DNA of 27,991 nucleotides from Phoronis australis (taxonomy: Eukaryota; Phoronida; Phoronidae): NCBI GenBank assembly GCA_002633005.1, contig NMRA01000500.1, positions 65,615 through 93,605 of the forward strand. The letters are read 5' to 3'. Position 1 is the first letter of the stretch, and each line of letters begins with the position of its first letter. The translations under genes and the position numbers were made by a program. Below, piece by piece: positions 18,907 to 27,991 of this stretch. Below the pieces are notes generated by a model, which worked only from the letters and a program-made list of their open reading frames with translations, did not search any database and was not told the DNA's origin.

Positions 18907-19297
18907 TTACACTGTGCAGTGGATTACACTGTGCAGTGGACCACACTGTGCAGTGGGCCACACGGCGCAGTGGGCCACACGGCGCAGTGGGCCACACGGC
19001 GCAGTGGGCCACACGGCGCAGTGGGCCACACGGCGCAGTGGGCCACACGGCGCAGTGGGCCACACGGCGCAGTGGACCACACGGCGCAGTGGACCACACG
19101 GCGCAGTGGACCACACGGCGCAGTGGACCACACGGCGCAGTGGACCACACGGCGCAGTGGACCACACGGCAGAGTGGACCACACGGCGCAGTGGACCACA
19201 CGGCGCAGTGGACCACACGGCGCAGTGGACCACACGGCGCAGTGGATTACACTGCGCAGTGGATTACACTGCGCAGTAGATTACACTGTGCAGTGTT
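18907..19297. repeat. 17-bp minisatellite, 23 units
   Basis: Units follow one another without a gap: two TTACACTGTGCAGTGGA, one CCACACTGTGCAGTGGG, six CCACACGGCGCAGTGGG, eleven CCACACGGCGCAGTGGA-type (the seventh, at 19162-19178, reads GGCAGAG), then TTACACTGCGCAGTGGA, a TAGA-ending variant and a last decaying TTACACTGTGCAGTG. The array starts 11 bases after the KH stop codon. As 17 is not a multiple of 3 and no frame contains a stop, all six frames are open across it. Those frames are not genes. Confidence 0.97.
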
Positions 19298-20035
19298 GTA
19301 AATAGAGTTTGATATCAATTTATTTGGTTTTAAATTTGTGAATACCTGGTAGTCAGTCATGTGTAATTGTTATCTCAATCCACTATGTTTCTCAAAGTGA
19401 ATTTACAGGTTTGTCATTCTTAAAGCTGTTATTTTTCTCTTTACTCTTGAAGAAACATGGTTGCAGCGGAATTCCAGCGGTGTTTGAATAGTGTTGGGCT
19501 GTTAACATGTTCTTTGTATCAAGATTTGCTGGGCTGCGGTCCAGTGTGGAGAAATCAACCATCTTGAACACATTTTTAGTTGAACACAATTTGAAGTGGA
19601 ATTTTGGGTATCACATCATATTTTGATTGGAATGTAAACATTTTTCCCTTGCAAGTTGCATAATATAGAATTTTAGCATGAAGGTTGTAGATTACGTGCT
19701 AAATGGTTTGGCAGCCCTGCAAAGTTTCATTTTTATGGTCAACTTCATTGGTAAAATGAGCAGTTGTTTGTCATCAGAATCGAGAGTATTCAGTGTTTCC
19801 AACCAAATCGGATATTTTTTCAAATGCTTGAGGTTGAATTGACCAAAACAATTTTGAATTTGGACACCATTCTAACCTTTGAGCATGTAAAGTTTCAATC
19901 AAATCATGGATTGAAGAATGAAATTGTTATGGACATCAGGCGGATGTTATCAGGCATTTTGTGTACCCACTTATACATATGTGGGTGCAAGATACTGTCA
20001 CCTTTGCTGGGCATGTGGCGTCCACTGATGTGCTC
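19298..20035. other. Intergenic or 3' flank, nothing recognised
   Basis: AT-rich sequence between the minisatellite and array 2. A CCCACTTATACATATGTGGG inverted repeat (near 19967-19986) marks the start of the second array, similar to GCCCACATATAATATG before the first. Confidence 0.5.
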
Positions 20036-21050
20036 CTAAACATCTTGAGGACTTTAATGAGATTTGGCAGATGTGTTCCTATGAAACTGATGGCCGGTGA
20101 ATTTTTTTATCAATTTTAGTTTCTTTTTTACATTTGCCTCTGTGTCTGGAGTTTCTTGATTGATTTTCATCAAATTTGGCAAATAGTTTTTGTTGAGATG
20201 GTGATGCTCTCCCTATTTCGGACAGATTCAGCGTATTCTGTGCCACCTAGTCGCCATTTTAATCATTTTCAAGTCTGTTTCGTGGCACCCTTTTGTTTGC
20301 CCAACTGCTCGAAGGATTAATATGAAAATTCATTACTGAAATTAGCAGATGTGTTCCTGTCGAGAAGACTATAATGGACAACATAGATATTCCAATTAGA
20401 CTTATTACTGTGGCACCCGCTATTGGCAATTTGCATCTGCAACCGTATCACCTTAACCCCTTACAAACTCTTTCAGCGAGTGTTTTTCTATGAATGTTAA
20501 AACAAATGAAGACGAGTTTCAGCCTGATCCAACTATTGCTGTGCCCCCTAGTACCAATTTTAGTTTTTGTCATGTATACCTCTGCATCTTCAAGTTCCTT
20601 TGTTAACAGATTCTTGTGAAATTTAGCAAATTGGTTAATGTTATGGAGATGATGATGTTAATCCATTTTAAGGGTGGATTTGACATGTTATGCGCCACTT
20701 TATGGTCATTTCATTATTTTCGAGTTTTTACATCCAAACTCTTCCAGAGAACTGAGAAGGCCATGACTGATGTTGATTTTCCCATGGCTCTGTCTACTGT
20801 GGTGCCCCTAGTGACAATTTATTTTTGTGACCCTGCTGTATCTCCTTAGCACCTTGCAGGATTTTTTTTTTGAAATTTGTGAAGTGTATTTCTGTGAATG
20901 TGAAAACATAGGACGATGACTTTTAGGCAGATCTGGCTACTGCTGTGTCCTGAATCTTCAGAGTTTCTTCTCAGAATTTCAAGAAACTTAGCACATAAAA
21001 ATGGCAACACTTCTGACTTTTGTATTCTAAGCCACCTAGCAACCATTGTA
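19965..21050 (+). repeat. Degenerate tandem array 2, related to 11360-12150
   Basis: Same unit sequence as array 1 (GAGATTTGGCAGATGTGTTCCTATGA, GACGAGTTTCAGCCTGATCC, CTATTTCGGACAGATTCAGCG) with more decay. Closing boxes are near 20241 (TGCCACCTAGTCGCCA), 20412 (GGCACCCGCTATTGGCA), 20541 (GTGCCCCCTAGTACCA), 20691, 20802 (GTGCCCCTAGTGACA) and 21030 (AGCCACCTAGCAACCAT). Spacing is mostly 110-170 bp. Confidence 0.75.
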
Positions 21051-22080
21051 ATTATTTCCGAATGGACTCTCAGTTTATTTGGTTCTAGCAAATGCTTATT
21101 GTATTAATATCAGAAGTCTAAAACAAGAATATTTTACAGTCTGATGGAATAGTTTTGATGATTAAACATTTTAATGTGTTCTGTTCTCAGAAGGAATCGA
21201 ATGAATAAAGATTTGGAAGAAATCCTGATAAAATCCATTTGATGAATTATATTTCGTTTTCCAATTATGGCTTCTGTGAATATGATATGTTAGTAGTTAG
21301 TCATGTTACACTTGGTCAAAAATGTTAATATTCAGTATTCATATAAACTGGTCACATTTATTTGAAGTATGGGATACGTCATTAGGTTTTCCGTGCAAAC
21401 TCACTTTCAATGAAAAACAACCTTGAAACGAATTTCTGGCATAAAATGATCCATTACCATCACCAGTCGCCTGCTAATGATTCGTACTCTGCAGCTGAGA
21501 CAGCTAATTGGTACATGTAGGTAGGCCTAATGTCTACCCCCAGAAAACATGATTTTAAAGCACTTTCCAGCATGTCAAGAGTAAACAAAATAAGCAAGTA
21601 TTGGCCAAAAATTTTGAGAGTGTCATCGCGGTACTGGGATAGGCTAAAAGGTGGCAATCAGAATGCTTGGATTGTACTAACCGACTGATTATTGAAAGCT
21701 AAACCCTTTCGCCATCGTAGTTAAGCTTTGTTTCCGACGTCTCGCTCGGCCTGCCGGCCTACGCCTTTCTTGTTTTAATTACTAGAATCTCTCTCGCTGA
21801 TCAGTGAGGCTGAATAGATTAATTTCCTTTTAGGGTTAGTGTAAAATTCGTTAAAAAAATTGCTCTTGGTGCTGCGTTTACATGCGGATCGTTTGACGGT
21901 TCGCCTGCCGACGAAAACGGACTCTGGAGTTGAACAAGCAGCACTGTAATTAATGCGCGCACCCAGCCTGAATAATGGGGGCTCGAATTTGTGAGAATGC
22001 GGAGCTTTTACTAAAAAAAAGGTAGACCTAAGTTCAGAGCTATGAATTGCATTTTTTTCAATCGACGTACAATGGCATTG
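21051..22080. other. Intergenic, nothing recognised
   Basis: AT-rich sequence with an AATAAA near 21204. A somewhat GC-richer part at 21730-21970 has no repeat or frame I can place. Confidence 0.5.
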
Positions 22081-22170
22081 TTGTAGTCTGCTCCCACTAC
22101 TACATGCGTTACCAGTTTCACAGTGTTGTAGTCATCACCCACCACTACACGCGCTACCAGTTTCCCATTC
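22081..22170. repeat. 45-bp tandem duplication
   Basis: Units 22081-22125 and 22126-22170 both read TTGTAGTC, ...CCCAC.ACTACA, .GCG.TACCAGTTTC. They differ at several positions, so the duplication is not recent. Confidence 0.85.
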
Positions 22171-22564
22171 CCATGTCATTGTTATTTTAATCGTGACGTC
22201 AAATGGCCATGTTCACTGTTCAGTTGCTCTATGATGCAAGGGGGTATACAGCTGTTTGCAATTGATTTTTAAAATTATTTTGTTAGCCGCTGTTGAACCA
22301 TTCTTGAGTCGTTTGGAAACCAGTAGAATATTGTGCCATTTTCGCGTCCAGGCCCGTAATCAGTATTCCGCGGGGGATGGTTAGAAGGATGGACCTTTTG
22401 CAAACGTCGACACTTTAGTTTTTGGTAAGGCGCTTGACGCAGGTTAATTATGGGGAAGGGAAATCTGTATCCACGGCAAGGATGGCTCTCAGCTCTATGT
22501 TCTTGAGATAAGACGGGATTTGAAATACCAGAAATGAGGATGTCGTGACGGTTGCTCGCACTGC

Positions 22565-22619
22565 ACGTCCGATTTTGAGTCCTGTTGATTGGCAATCAAC
22601 AGGACTCAAAATCGGACGT
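22565..22619. repeat. Perfect 55-bp palindrome (27-1-27)
   Basis: Bases 22565-22591 (ACGTCCGATTTTGAGTCCTG...) are the exact reverse complement of 22593-22619. No target duplication is apparent. It has the same one-base centre as the palindrome in the KH copy but an unrelated sequence. Confidence 0.95.
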
Positions 22620-22708
22620 AATATGATCCATAAATATCATAGCGTAACGTTCTCGCCTTACCTCCTTCCAAACTTTCAAATCGGGCTTTTTTAAATGAGT
22701 GATTACAC

Positions 22709-22979
22709 CTCATTACATACTTTTATATAAAAAATAATTGCAGGCGGTCTGCTACACGTTGTACCAGAAGTGCGCAGGCCTCGCATGTGGGCCCATTGCA
22801 CTGATCACCTGGAAATATATTTATGCTTTATTAATATAAGGATAAAACCGAGCTGAGGAGCTGGAAACCTGGCTCAAGGGCTTAGCAATGTGACCAAGTG
22901 AGACTCGAACGCACGACCTCGAGTAAAGAAAGCGGGCACTTATCAACCAGGCCACACTGCCTCCTCTCATTACATACTT
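22709..22979 (-). mobile_element. tRNA-derived SINE with 14-bp target duplication
   Basis: Read on the minus strand from 22965: GGCAGTGTGGCCTGGTTGATAAG (box A region) and, ~35 bases on, GTCGTGCGTTCGAGTCTCAC (box B, GTTCGANTC), i.e. a tRNA-like head. A ~160-base tRNA-unrelated body follows and ends in an AT-rich tail ATTATTTTTTATATAA. The insert is bracketed by CTCATTACATACTT at 22709-22722 and 22966-22979, as expected of LINE-driven retrotransposition. Box B retains the invariant TTCGA, so Pol III recognition is plausible. The body's tail family is not identified. Confidence 0.9.
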
Positions 22980-23078
22980 GGACGGACATATTTAGTCAGA
23001 GAATGACTTGACATAATTTTTCATCTGATTGTATTTTTGTTAAAAGTTGCTTACGTCGTTGGAAATGGGAACAGCCCA

Positions 23079-23153
23079 CTATTCCGAAGGTTCCCTATTC
23101 CGAAGGTTCACTACCTTGAAGGTTCACCTCTCCGAAGGTTCACTAACTCCGAA
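23079..23153. repeat. 16-bp tandem repeat (CTATTCCGAAGGTTCA type)
   Basis: Five units: CTATTCCGAAGGTTCC, CTATTCCGAAGGTTCA, CTACCTTGAAGGTTCA, CCTCTCCGAAGGTTCA and a partial CTAACTCCGAA. Each core TCCGAAGGTTC is close to self-complementary. Confidence 0.92.
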
Positions 23154-23159
23154 AATGTC

Positions 23160-24504
23160 TAAAATTTCTGACTCGGATGTAAATGTTGTACTTTTATATG
23201 CAAAAATAAGCGACACTTCGGTTATTAGATGCAACTATACCAACAATAATACTCCCGGCTAATAAATCACTTTGTTTGGATGTCAAGTGCATGTGAAGTT
23301 GTCCGCATGTCTTACGAATACGGAAAAATGAGTAGGTGCTTGCATTTCTAAAAGGATATGAAGTAGGAATGATGATGAATCATTAACCACGATTCATCAA
23401 TCCCGTGTCAAGATCACATCAGCTCAGAGCGCGACAGAAAGGGGCTTAAACCTCACCCACCGGAACTACAGGCACGGCCGGGTCGAAACTAATGATGTAG
23501 TTAGTAAGCTACCCTGTCCCTGTCAGTCTTCACGAAGTCTCATTTATCGTAATCTATTTTGCCCGGAGTAAAACAAGAGGAGGATTGCGAATATTGTCAT
23601 TTATTATGACGTGAATAGATAAAACTAACTAAGACTCTGCATTAAGATGGGCATGGACAAAACGCCACCGGCGTGTACAATGAATAGCCCTGAAAGAGGG
23701 AACAAAACAAAAGAACTGCCTGAATGGCTTAAAGGAAAAGTACAGAACATGACAAAACTTGAAAAAACCTAACACTGAGGAAATGTATATGAGAAAAGAC
23801 TCGGGATGGGGGATGGGGAAAAATGCAGAGAACGAACGTAGGTCTTGTAGACGACGAGGTAGGTGGCTGAATGAGAAAGACCACGTTGAACTGAACAAAT
23901 GAAATATGGGCGACCAATCAGGGCCCAGTCTCCAATCTTTTTACTCGAAACGGAACTCAAAATTAGATTTGGCATTTTCTCAGTACTCTACTTTTGGGCG
24001 AACTCAAGATAAGTGTCTATTATTCTATGCTCGAGTACACAATAACTTACGTAGAAAATTTATTTCCCTTAGTTCACAGTTTGTAAACCCAATATCAAAG
24101 CAATAAGTTCGAGTTTGAACTCGAAATTTCGAGTTTTTACTCAAGTTTGTAGCACAAATATAAGGGTCTTCAAGGGCAAACTTGAACTAGAAACTCCTAT
24201 ACATAAACTATAATGTATTCGAGCACAGTCTGATAACCAGTTATCTTAAGTTAGCACAAAAGGAGCAGAGAAATTGCCAAAAATAGTTTCGAGTTCGTTT
24301 CGATTACAAAGATTAGAGACCGGTGTCGTGTCCCATGACGAAAGTTCGCCTGGTCTCAGAATTTTCAGGCCCTTATCATAAACAATATCTAACTACAATA
24401 AACACCAGGCTAATTGCTGACAGACACATCAGACCCATACTGAAAACCACAACTGACTGGATGGGACTACTTTCCAAGTGTTGCATTGAATAAACAATTT
24501 GAGG
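23160..24504. other. Intergenic, nothing firmly recognised
   Basis: A 41-codon plus-strand frame at 23647-23772 (MGMDKTPPACTMNSPERGNK..., charged, Lys-rich) is too short to support. A TTCGAGTTTGAACTCGAA perfect palindrome lies near 24106-24123, with other TTTCGAGTT copies close by. Confidence 0.45.
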
Positions 24505-25292
24505 GATATGGCTCAAACTGACACATAGTTCATAGCAATGGCAAGCTTTCTGTGGTAACGTGAACAGCAGCTAGAAATTATATAGCTGAACCAGTGAGAC
24601 AACTGAAGACCCGAAATACCTATTTTAACAATACACTCAGAATCTCAGTATTTTTATGCAGATGTTAATCAAAGCATTGTCCTACGTAAACGAAGAAACT
24701 TCAAAACCTACAGATAAAACCAGAACCCAGTAAGGTCCAAGAGATAACAATGAATTCAAGTACCACTTGTAGTTCTACTGCGGAGGCGGATCTACGGGGA
24801 GGGGGTTCATGGGTTCAACCCTCCCCCAGGGACACGATTAAAAATAAAAAAATAAAAAAAGCAGTTTCCAAGAAAACGAAATCAGATATTAAAAAACAAA
24901 AAAAATCTTACACGGGTGGGGAGAAACACCCTCGCGACCTTCCCTCTGCTCGGTGCTACGCGCCTCAAATTCGCGCAAATCCTACCTCCCCACCGCCCCC
25001 CTTACTAAAAACGTAGATCTGCTACTGCTCAGTACCAACTAAGCTTATGTAAAATCATAAAAACAAATATTTTTCTTCATCACAACCTGTTTATTCAAGA
25101 AAGACTGACAAACATCTAATGAGAGACAATTAGAATCAAAGTTGCTTGAACTGAACACATTGTCAAACTTTAGCATCCAGCAGACCTGCTGAGAATAATT
25201 AAAAACAACATGGATCCAGAAGAACAATAATCATTCATTCACCGATGACAGAAGTATAGTGGTGCAGAAACCAACATAACAAGGTGATTTAG
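24505..25292 (+). repeat. Long direct duplication, copy A
   Basis: Runs from GATATGGCTCAAACTGACAC to AACAAGGTGATTTAG and is matched end to end by 25923-26703, with a few percent substitutions and small indels in A- and C-runs. Non-coding. Confidence 0.95.
24780..25028. mobile_element. hAT-like MITE, present in both duplication copies
   Basis: GCGGAGGCGGATCTACG at 24780-24796 faces CGTAGATCTGCTACTGC at 25012-25028 (13 of 17 positions complementary). Copy B reads GCAGAGG at the left end, so the ancestral end was about CAGAGGCGGATCTACG. A G-rich left part (GGGGAGGGGG) pairs with a nearby AACCCTCCCCC. The CAGNGGCGGATC start is typical of hAT-like MITEs. No clear 8-bp duplication is seen. Because both copies carry it, it inserted before the duplication. 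Confidence 0.6.
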
Positions 25293-25922
25293 AGTAGGAA
25301 CCACATACAAACACTTGTAAACTGGTGTATACACAGATATTAGTTTTAGGACAATCAATGGATGTTCAGCAGGGCCAGCAGGCCACATGAATATGGGAAT
25401 TATTTATAAATTTTCACTTGGTTTACTAAACAAGCACATTCATTCATTGAATGAATTTTTAGCAGTTACATGTATAAGAATATTTTCAACCACACGGAGT
25501 TGACAACGATATTATAAAACAAAATGTCCATAGTATCGCACATATAAAGGAAATGTGTTTGCCTTCGAGCAGTCAAATTCTGCGCATATTTGCTTTAAGT
25601 CTGATTTGGGTCCCGGAAAGCCAGTACATAGAAATATGCTGGGGAACAGGACAGCACCAATCACCACAGCTGGTGATTGTAAGCTCCGATGTTCCTGTTT
25701 AGGTAACGCTCATCATTTTTTCATTCTGTTGTATTTTAACCGATATCACTCCTGCGAAGTCACACAGATGAATGAACCGAAGGTGAGCATGTTTACTACA
25801 GAAATAAACAAAACATGGTGTGAATACTGGAAGGGACTTGCTCCTATAAAACAAAACAAGTTAACAAAGACAATTACTGTCTGAAATCTGTTAGCTAAAT
25901 AGTACTATGCTACGTGCTACCN
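25293..25922. other. Spacer between the two duplication copies
   Basis: A 630-base AT-rich spacer with one 109-codon plus-strand frame (25555-25884) of no recognisable family. It ends at the single ambiguous base 25922, directly at the start of copy B. Confidence 0.5.
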
Positions 25923-26703
25923 GATATGGCTCAAACTGACACACAGTTTATAGCAATGGCAAGCTTTCTGTGGTAACGTGAACAGCAGCTAGAAATTACA
26001 TAGCTGAACCAGTGAGACAACTGAAGACCCGACATACCTATTTTAACAATACACTCAGAATCTCAGTATTTTTATGCAGATGTTAATCAAAGCATTGTCC
26101 TACGTAAACGAAGAAACTTCAAAACCTACAGATAAAACCAGAAGCCAGTAAGGTCCAAGAGATAACGATGAATTCAAGTACCACTTGTAGTTCTACTGCA
26201 GAGGTGGATATACGGGGAGGGGGTTCATGGGATTCAACCCTCCCCCAGGGACACGATTAAAAATAAAAAAATAACAAAACAGTTGCCAGGAAAACGAAAT
26301 CAGATATTAAAAAACAAAAAATCTTACACGGGTGGGGAGAAACACTTTCCCGACCTTCCCTCCGTTCGGTGCTACGCGCCTCAAATTTGCGCAAATCCTA
26401 CCCTGCCGCCCCCCTTACTAAAAACGTAGATCTGCCACTGCTCAGTACCAACTAAGCTTATGTAAAATAATAAAAGCAAATATTTTTCTTCATCACAACC
26501 TGTTTATTCAAGAAAAACTGACAAACATCTAATGAGAGACAACAGAATCAAAGTTGCTTGAACTGAACACATTGTCAAACTTTAACATCCAGCAGACCTG
26601 CTGAGAATAATTAAAACAACATGGATCCAGAAGAACAATAATCATTCATTCACTGATGACAGAAGTATAGTAGTGCAGAAACGAACATAACAAGGTGATT
26701 TAG
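25923..26703 (+). repeat. Long direct duplication, copy B
   Basis: Counterpart of 24505-25292, offset by about 1.42 kb, including its own copy of the MITE. The left border coincides with the N at 25922; the right border is abrupt (GATTTAG, then TTTTTTTAATC here but AGTAGGAA in copy A). Confidence 0.95.
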
Positions 26704-27991
26704 TTTTTTTAATCTCAGATATATGCAAACATTAGTAAAGCGTTGTTTTTTTAAATTTTGATCTTTCCTTCCTGTTTAGTCCGTTTAAATTTTACGGACT
26801 AAGTGAGCTTTTTACCACAACCATTGATAGAAAGTTCTTTAAAAATACCAGAGTTCAAGTTTTGCAGACTGCCCGGGATAGCCACTTTAATTTAAGTCCA
26901 TGGTAAGGGTATATACTTTAACTTGCTGTAATACTCTCATCAGGATCGAACACAAGTACGATTTTATATTTGATCTAGACTTAGTGAGAGACGGTAAATT
27001 CTTTCGGATTTTGCCTCGTTCTCCTATTATCATCGCGTGTACCTCAATTTAGGTTACTTTTTGCGATTATAGAATCAACATTTTAACGAGTACGTCTGAT
27101 CCTCTTCTGTGTGTGACGAGCATTCTGCCTCAGACAGAATTTTTTTCATGTAGGCAAATTATTGTTCACTGCTTGGGGGGGCTCGGGGGGCTCAAACGAG
27201 CTCCCCAGTTTGACAAATTGGGCAAAAAGGTCCGCCTCAGCGAAACAAAAATCCGAGTAAACGAGACAAAAATCCACAAAGCCCACAGGAATTCGGCGCG
27301 GATGCACCGTCCGTAGGCCTGAACTTATTGGCCACATTTTTTTTCTTAGTCTTCGTTGATTTTTTTCAGTAAGAGGTCCGCACACCAAAAATTAGAGCCC
27401 ACCATATTTTAAGCTGGGTGCGCGCATTTTTGGCATATTTGAAACTCTTTCTTGTCTTTAATCCATTTAATACCAAAAAGATATAAAGTATCCTGGTTGC
27501 CAAAATCTAATGAAACAGGCACTGACATAACATAAAATGAATAACCAATTAGTGATTGAATACGTGTAAATGTTACTAATAGTTAATTGAAGAGCATTGG
27601 GTACTGGTAGTACATACATAGTAATTTCAATATTTTGGGGGTATTTTGGTGTTGTCTTGTGACTGAAGTCTCCGATCTATTTCTCCTAGTTATGTCTCCA
27701 CTGTCATGTATGAAACAGTCGCAGTGCATGTTTGAAGTGGATGCAGGTCAAATAAAATAAACAAAGACATGCAGGGTACAGACTACTGTACATGGAATTC
27801 CAGGAACTATGATGTTGAAGCATGCAATACACAGTTACAGCCATATGGATCATGACCCTTGGTCTGTGAATGACCACTGTGTAACTGACTTGTTTACTTC
27901 AATATTGTTAAACAAGTATATGGGGGAAGTATGCCTGAACATATAACCAAAACAAATTCTGGGAGCAAGAAAACCACTAAAAAGTTGCAAA
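26704..27991. other. Intergenic, nothing recognised
   Basis: Only minor structure: a perfect 9-bp hairpin TTAGTCCGT/ACGGACTAA at 26776-26802 and a G-rich/C-rich inverted pair near 27176-27206. No ORF with a recognisable motif is seen. Confidence 0.5.

Noticed and set aside
18887-19305. Six overlapping repetitive ORFs of 103-134 codons
   Set aside because: All are produced by the stop-free 17-bp minisatellite, whose period shifts the frame each unit; every frame is open, so openness is no evidence for coding.
22275-22595. 106-codon minus-strand frame
   Set aside because: It begins inside the 55-bp palindrome and has no motif; position and length fit chance.
22866-22965. Functional tRNA gene on the minus strand
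   Set aside because: Box A and B are tRNA-like, but the stems do not close into a good cloverleaf by eye, and the unit continues into a body with a tail and target duplications, so it is a SINE head.
24750-25016. 88-codon Lys-rich plus-strand frame
   Set aside because: It lies within the MITE and an A-rich run; in the second duplication copy indels change the frame.
25555-25884. 109-codon plus-strand frame between the duplication copies
   Set aside because: No recognisable family, no splice context, AT-rich composition as in the flanks.

Overview
The window is metazoan nuclear DNA. It is AT-rich and intron-rich, has GT-AG introns, modular extracellular-domain exons of uniform phase, a tRNA-derived SINE, and several DNA-transposon remnants. 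An invertebrate deuterostome (hemichordate, echinoderm or amphioxus) would fit, but that is a guess from style and repeat content and nothing in the sequence proves it. There are no prokaryotic features. One 404-base assembly gap (14275-14678) and four single Ns (10839, 16941, 18120, 25922) break the sequence.

Left part (1-4.6 kb): the 3' half of a plus-strand gene for a type I membrane protein. Six well-supported exons, plus a fragment at the window edge, encode two cysteine-rich ephrin-receptor-like (GCC2/GCC3) modules, two EGF-like domains, one transmembrane helix and a short tyrosine-containing cytoplasmic tail. All extracellular exons are phase 1-1, the signature of exon shuffling. The signal peptide and first exons lie off the left edge. 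The terminal exon is not certain; the nearest candidate would end in a PDZ-ligand-like TKV.

Middle part (5.2-13 kb): mobile and repeat DNA. It holds a ~3.2 kb element with candidate terminal inverted repeats and internal duplications (5211-8423); a 1.3 kb fold-back element with ~306 bp inverted arms, a TTTAA target duplication and a decayed THAP-type transposase (9027-10345, Kolobok-like); and a degenerate array with a ~125-155 bp period in which each unit carries a GCCCCCTAGTGG-like box that resembles the CTCF core (11.4-12.15 kb). A related, more decayed array lies at 20.0-21.05 kb.

Right part (18-28 kb): an intron-free, 5'-truncated copy of a PCBP/hnRNP K-type RNA-binding protein (KH2-linker-KH3-stop). 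Its first KH domain is interrupted at the GXXG loop by a perfect 69-bp palindrome flanked by a 9-bp duplication, which creates an in-frame stop. A 23-unit, 17-bp minisatellite directly follows the stop codon. Further right are a perfect 55-bp palindrome, a minus-strand tRNA-derived SINE with a 14-bp target duplication, a 16-bp tandem repeat, and a ~785-bp direct duplication that contains a hAT-like MITE and begins next to an ambiguous base. The last ~1.3 kb shows nothing recognisable.

No operon-like or multi-gene system is visible. The two coding loci (receptor-like gene, KH copy) look unrelated and are separated by mobile DNA.
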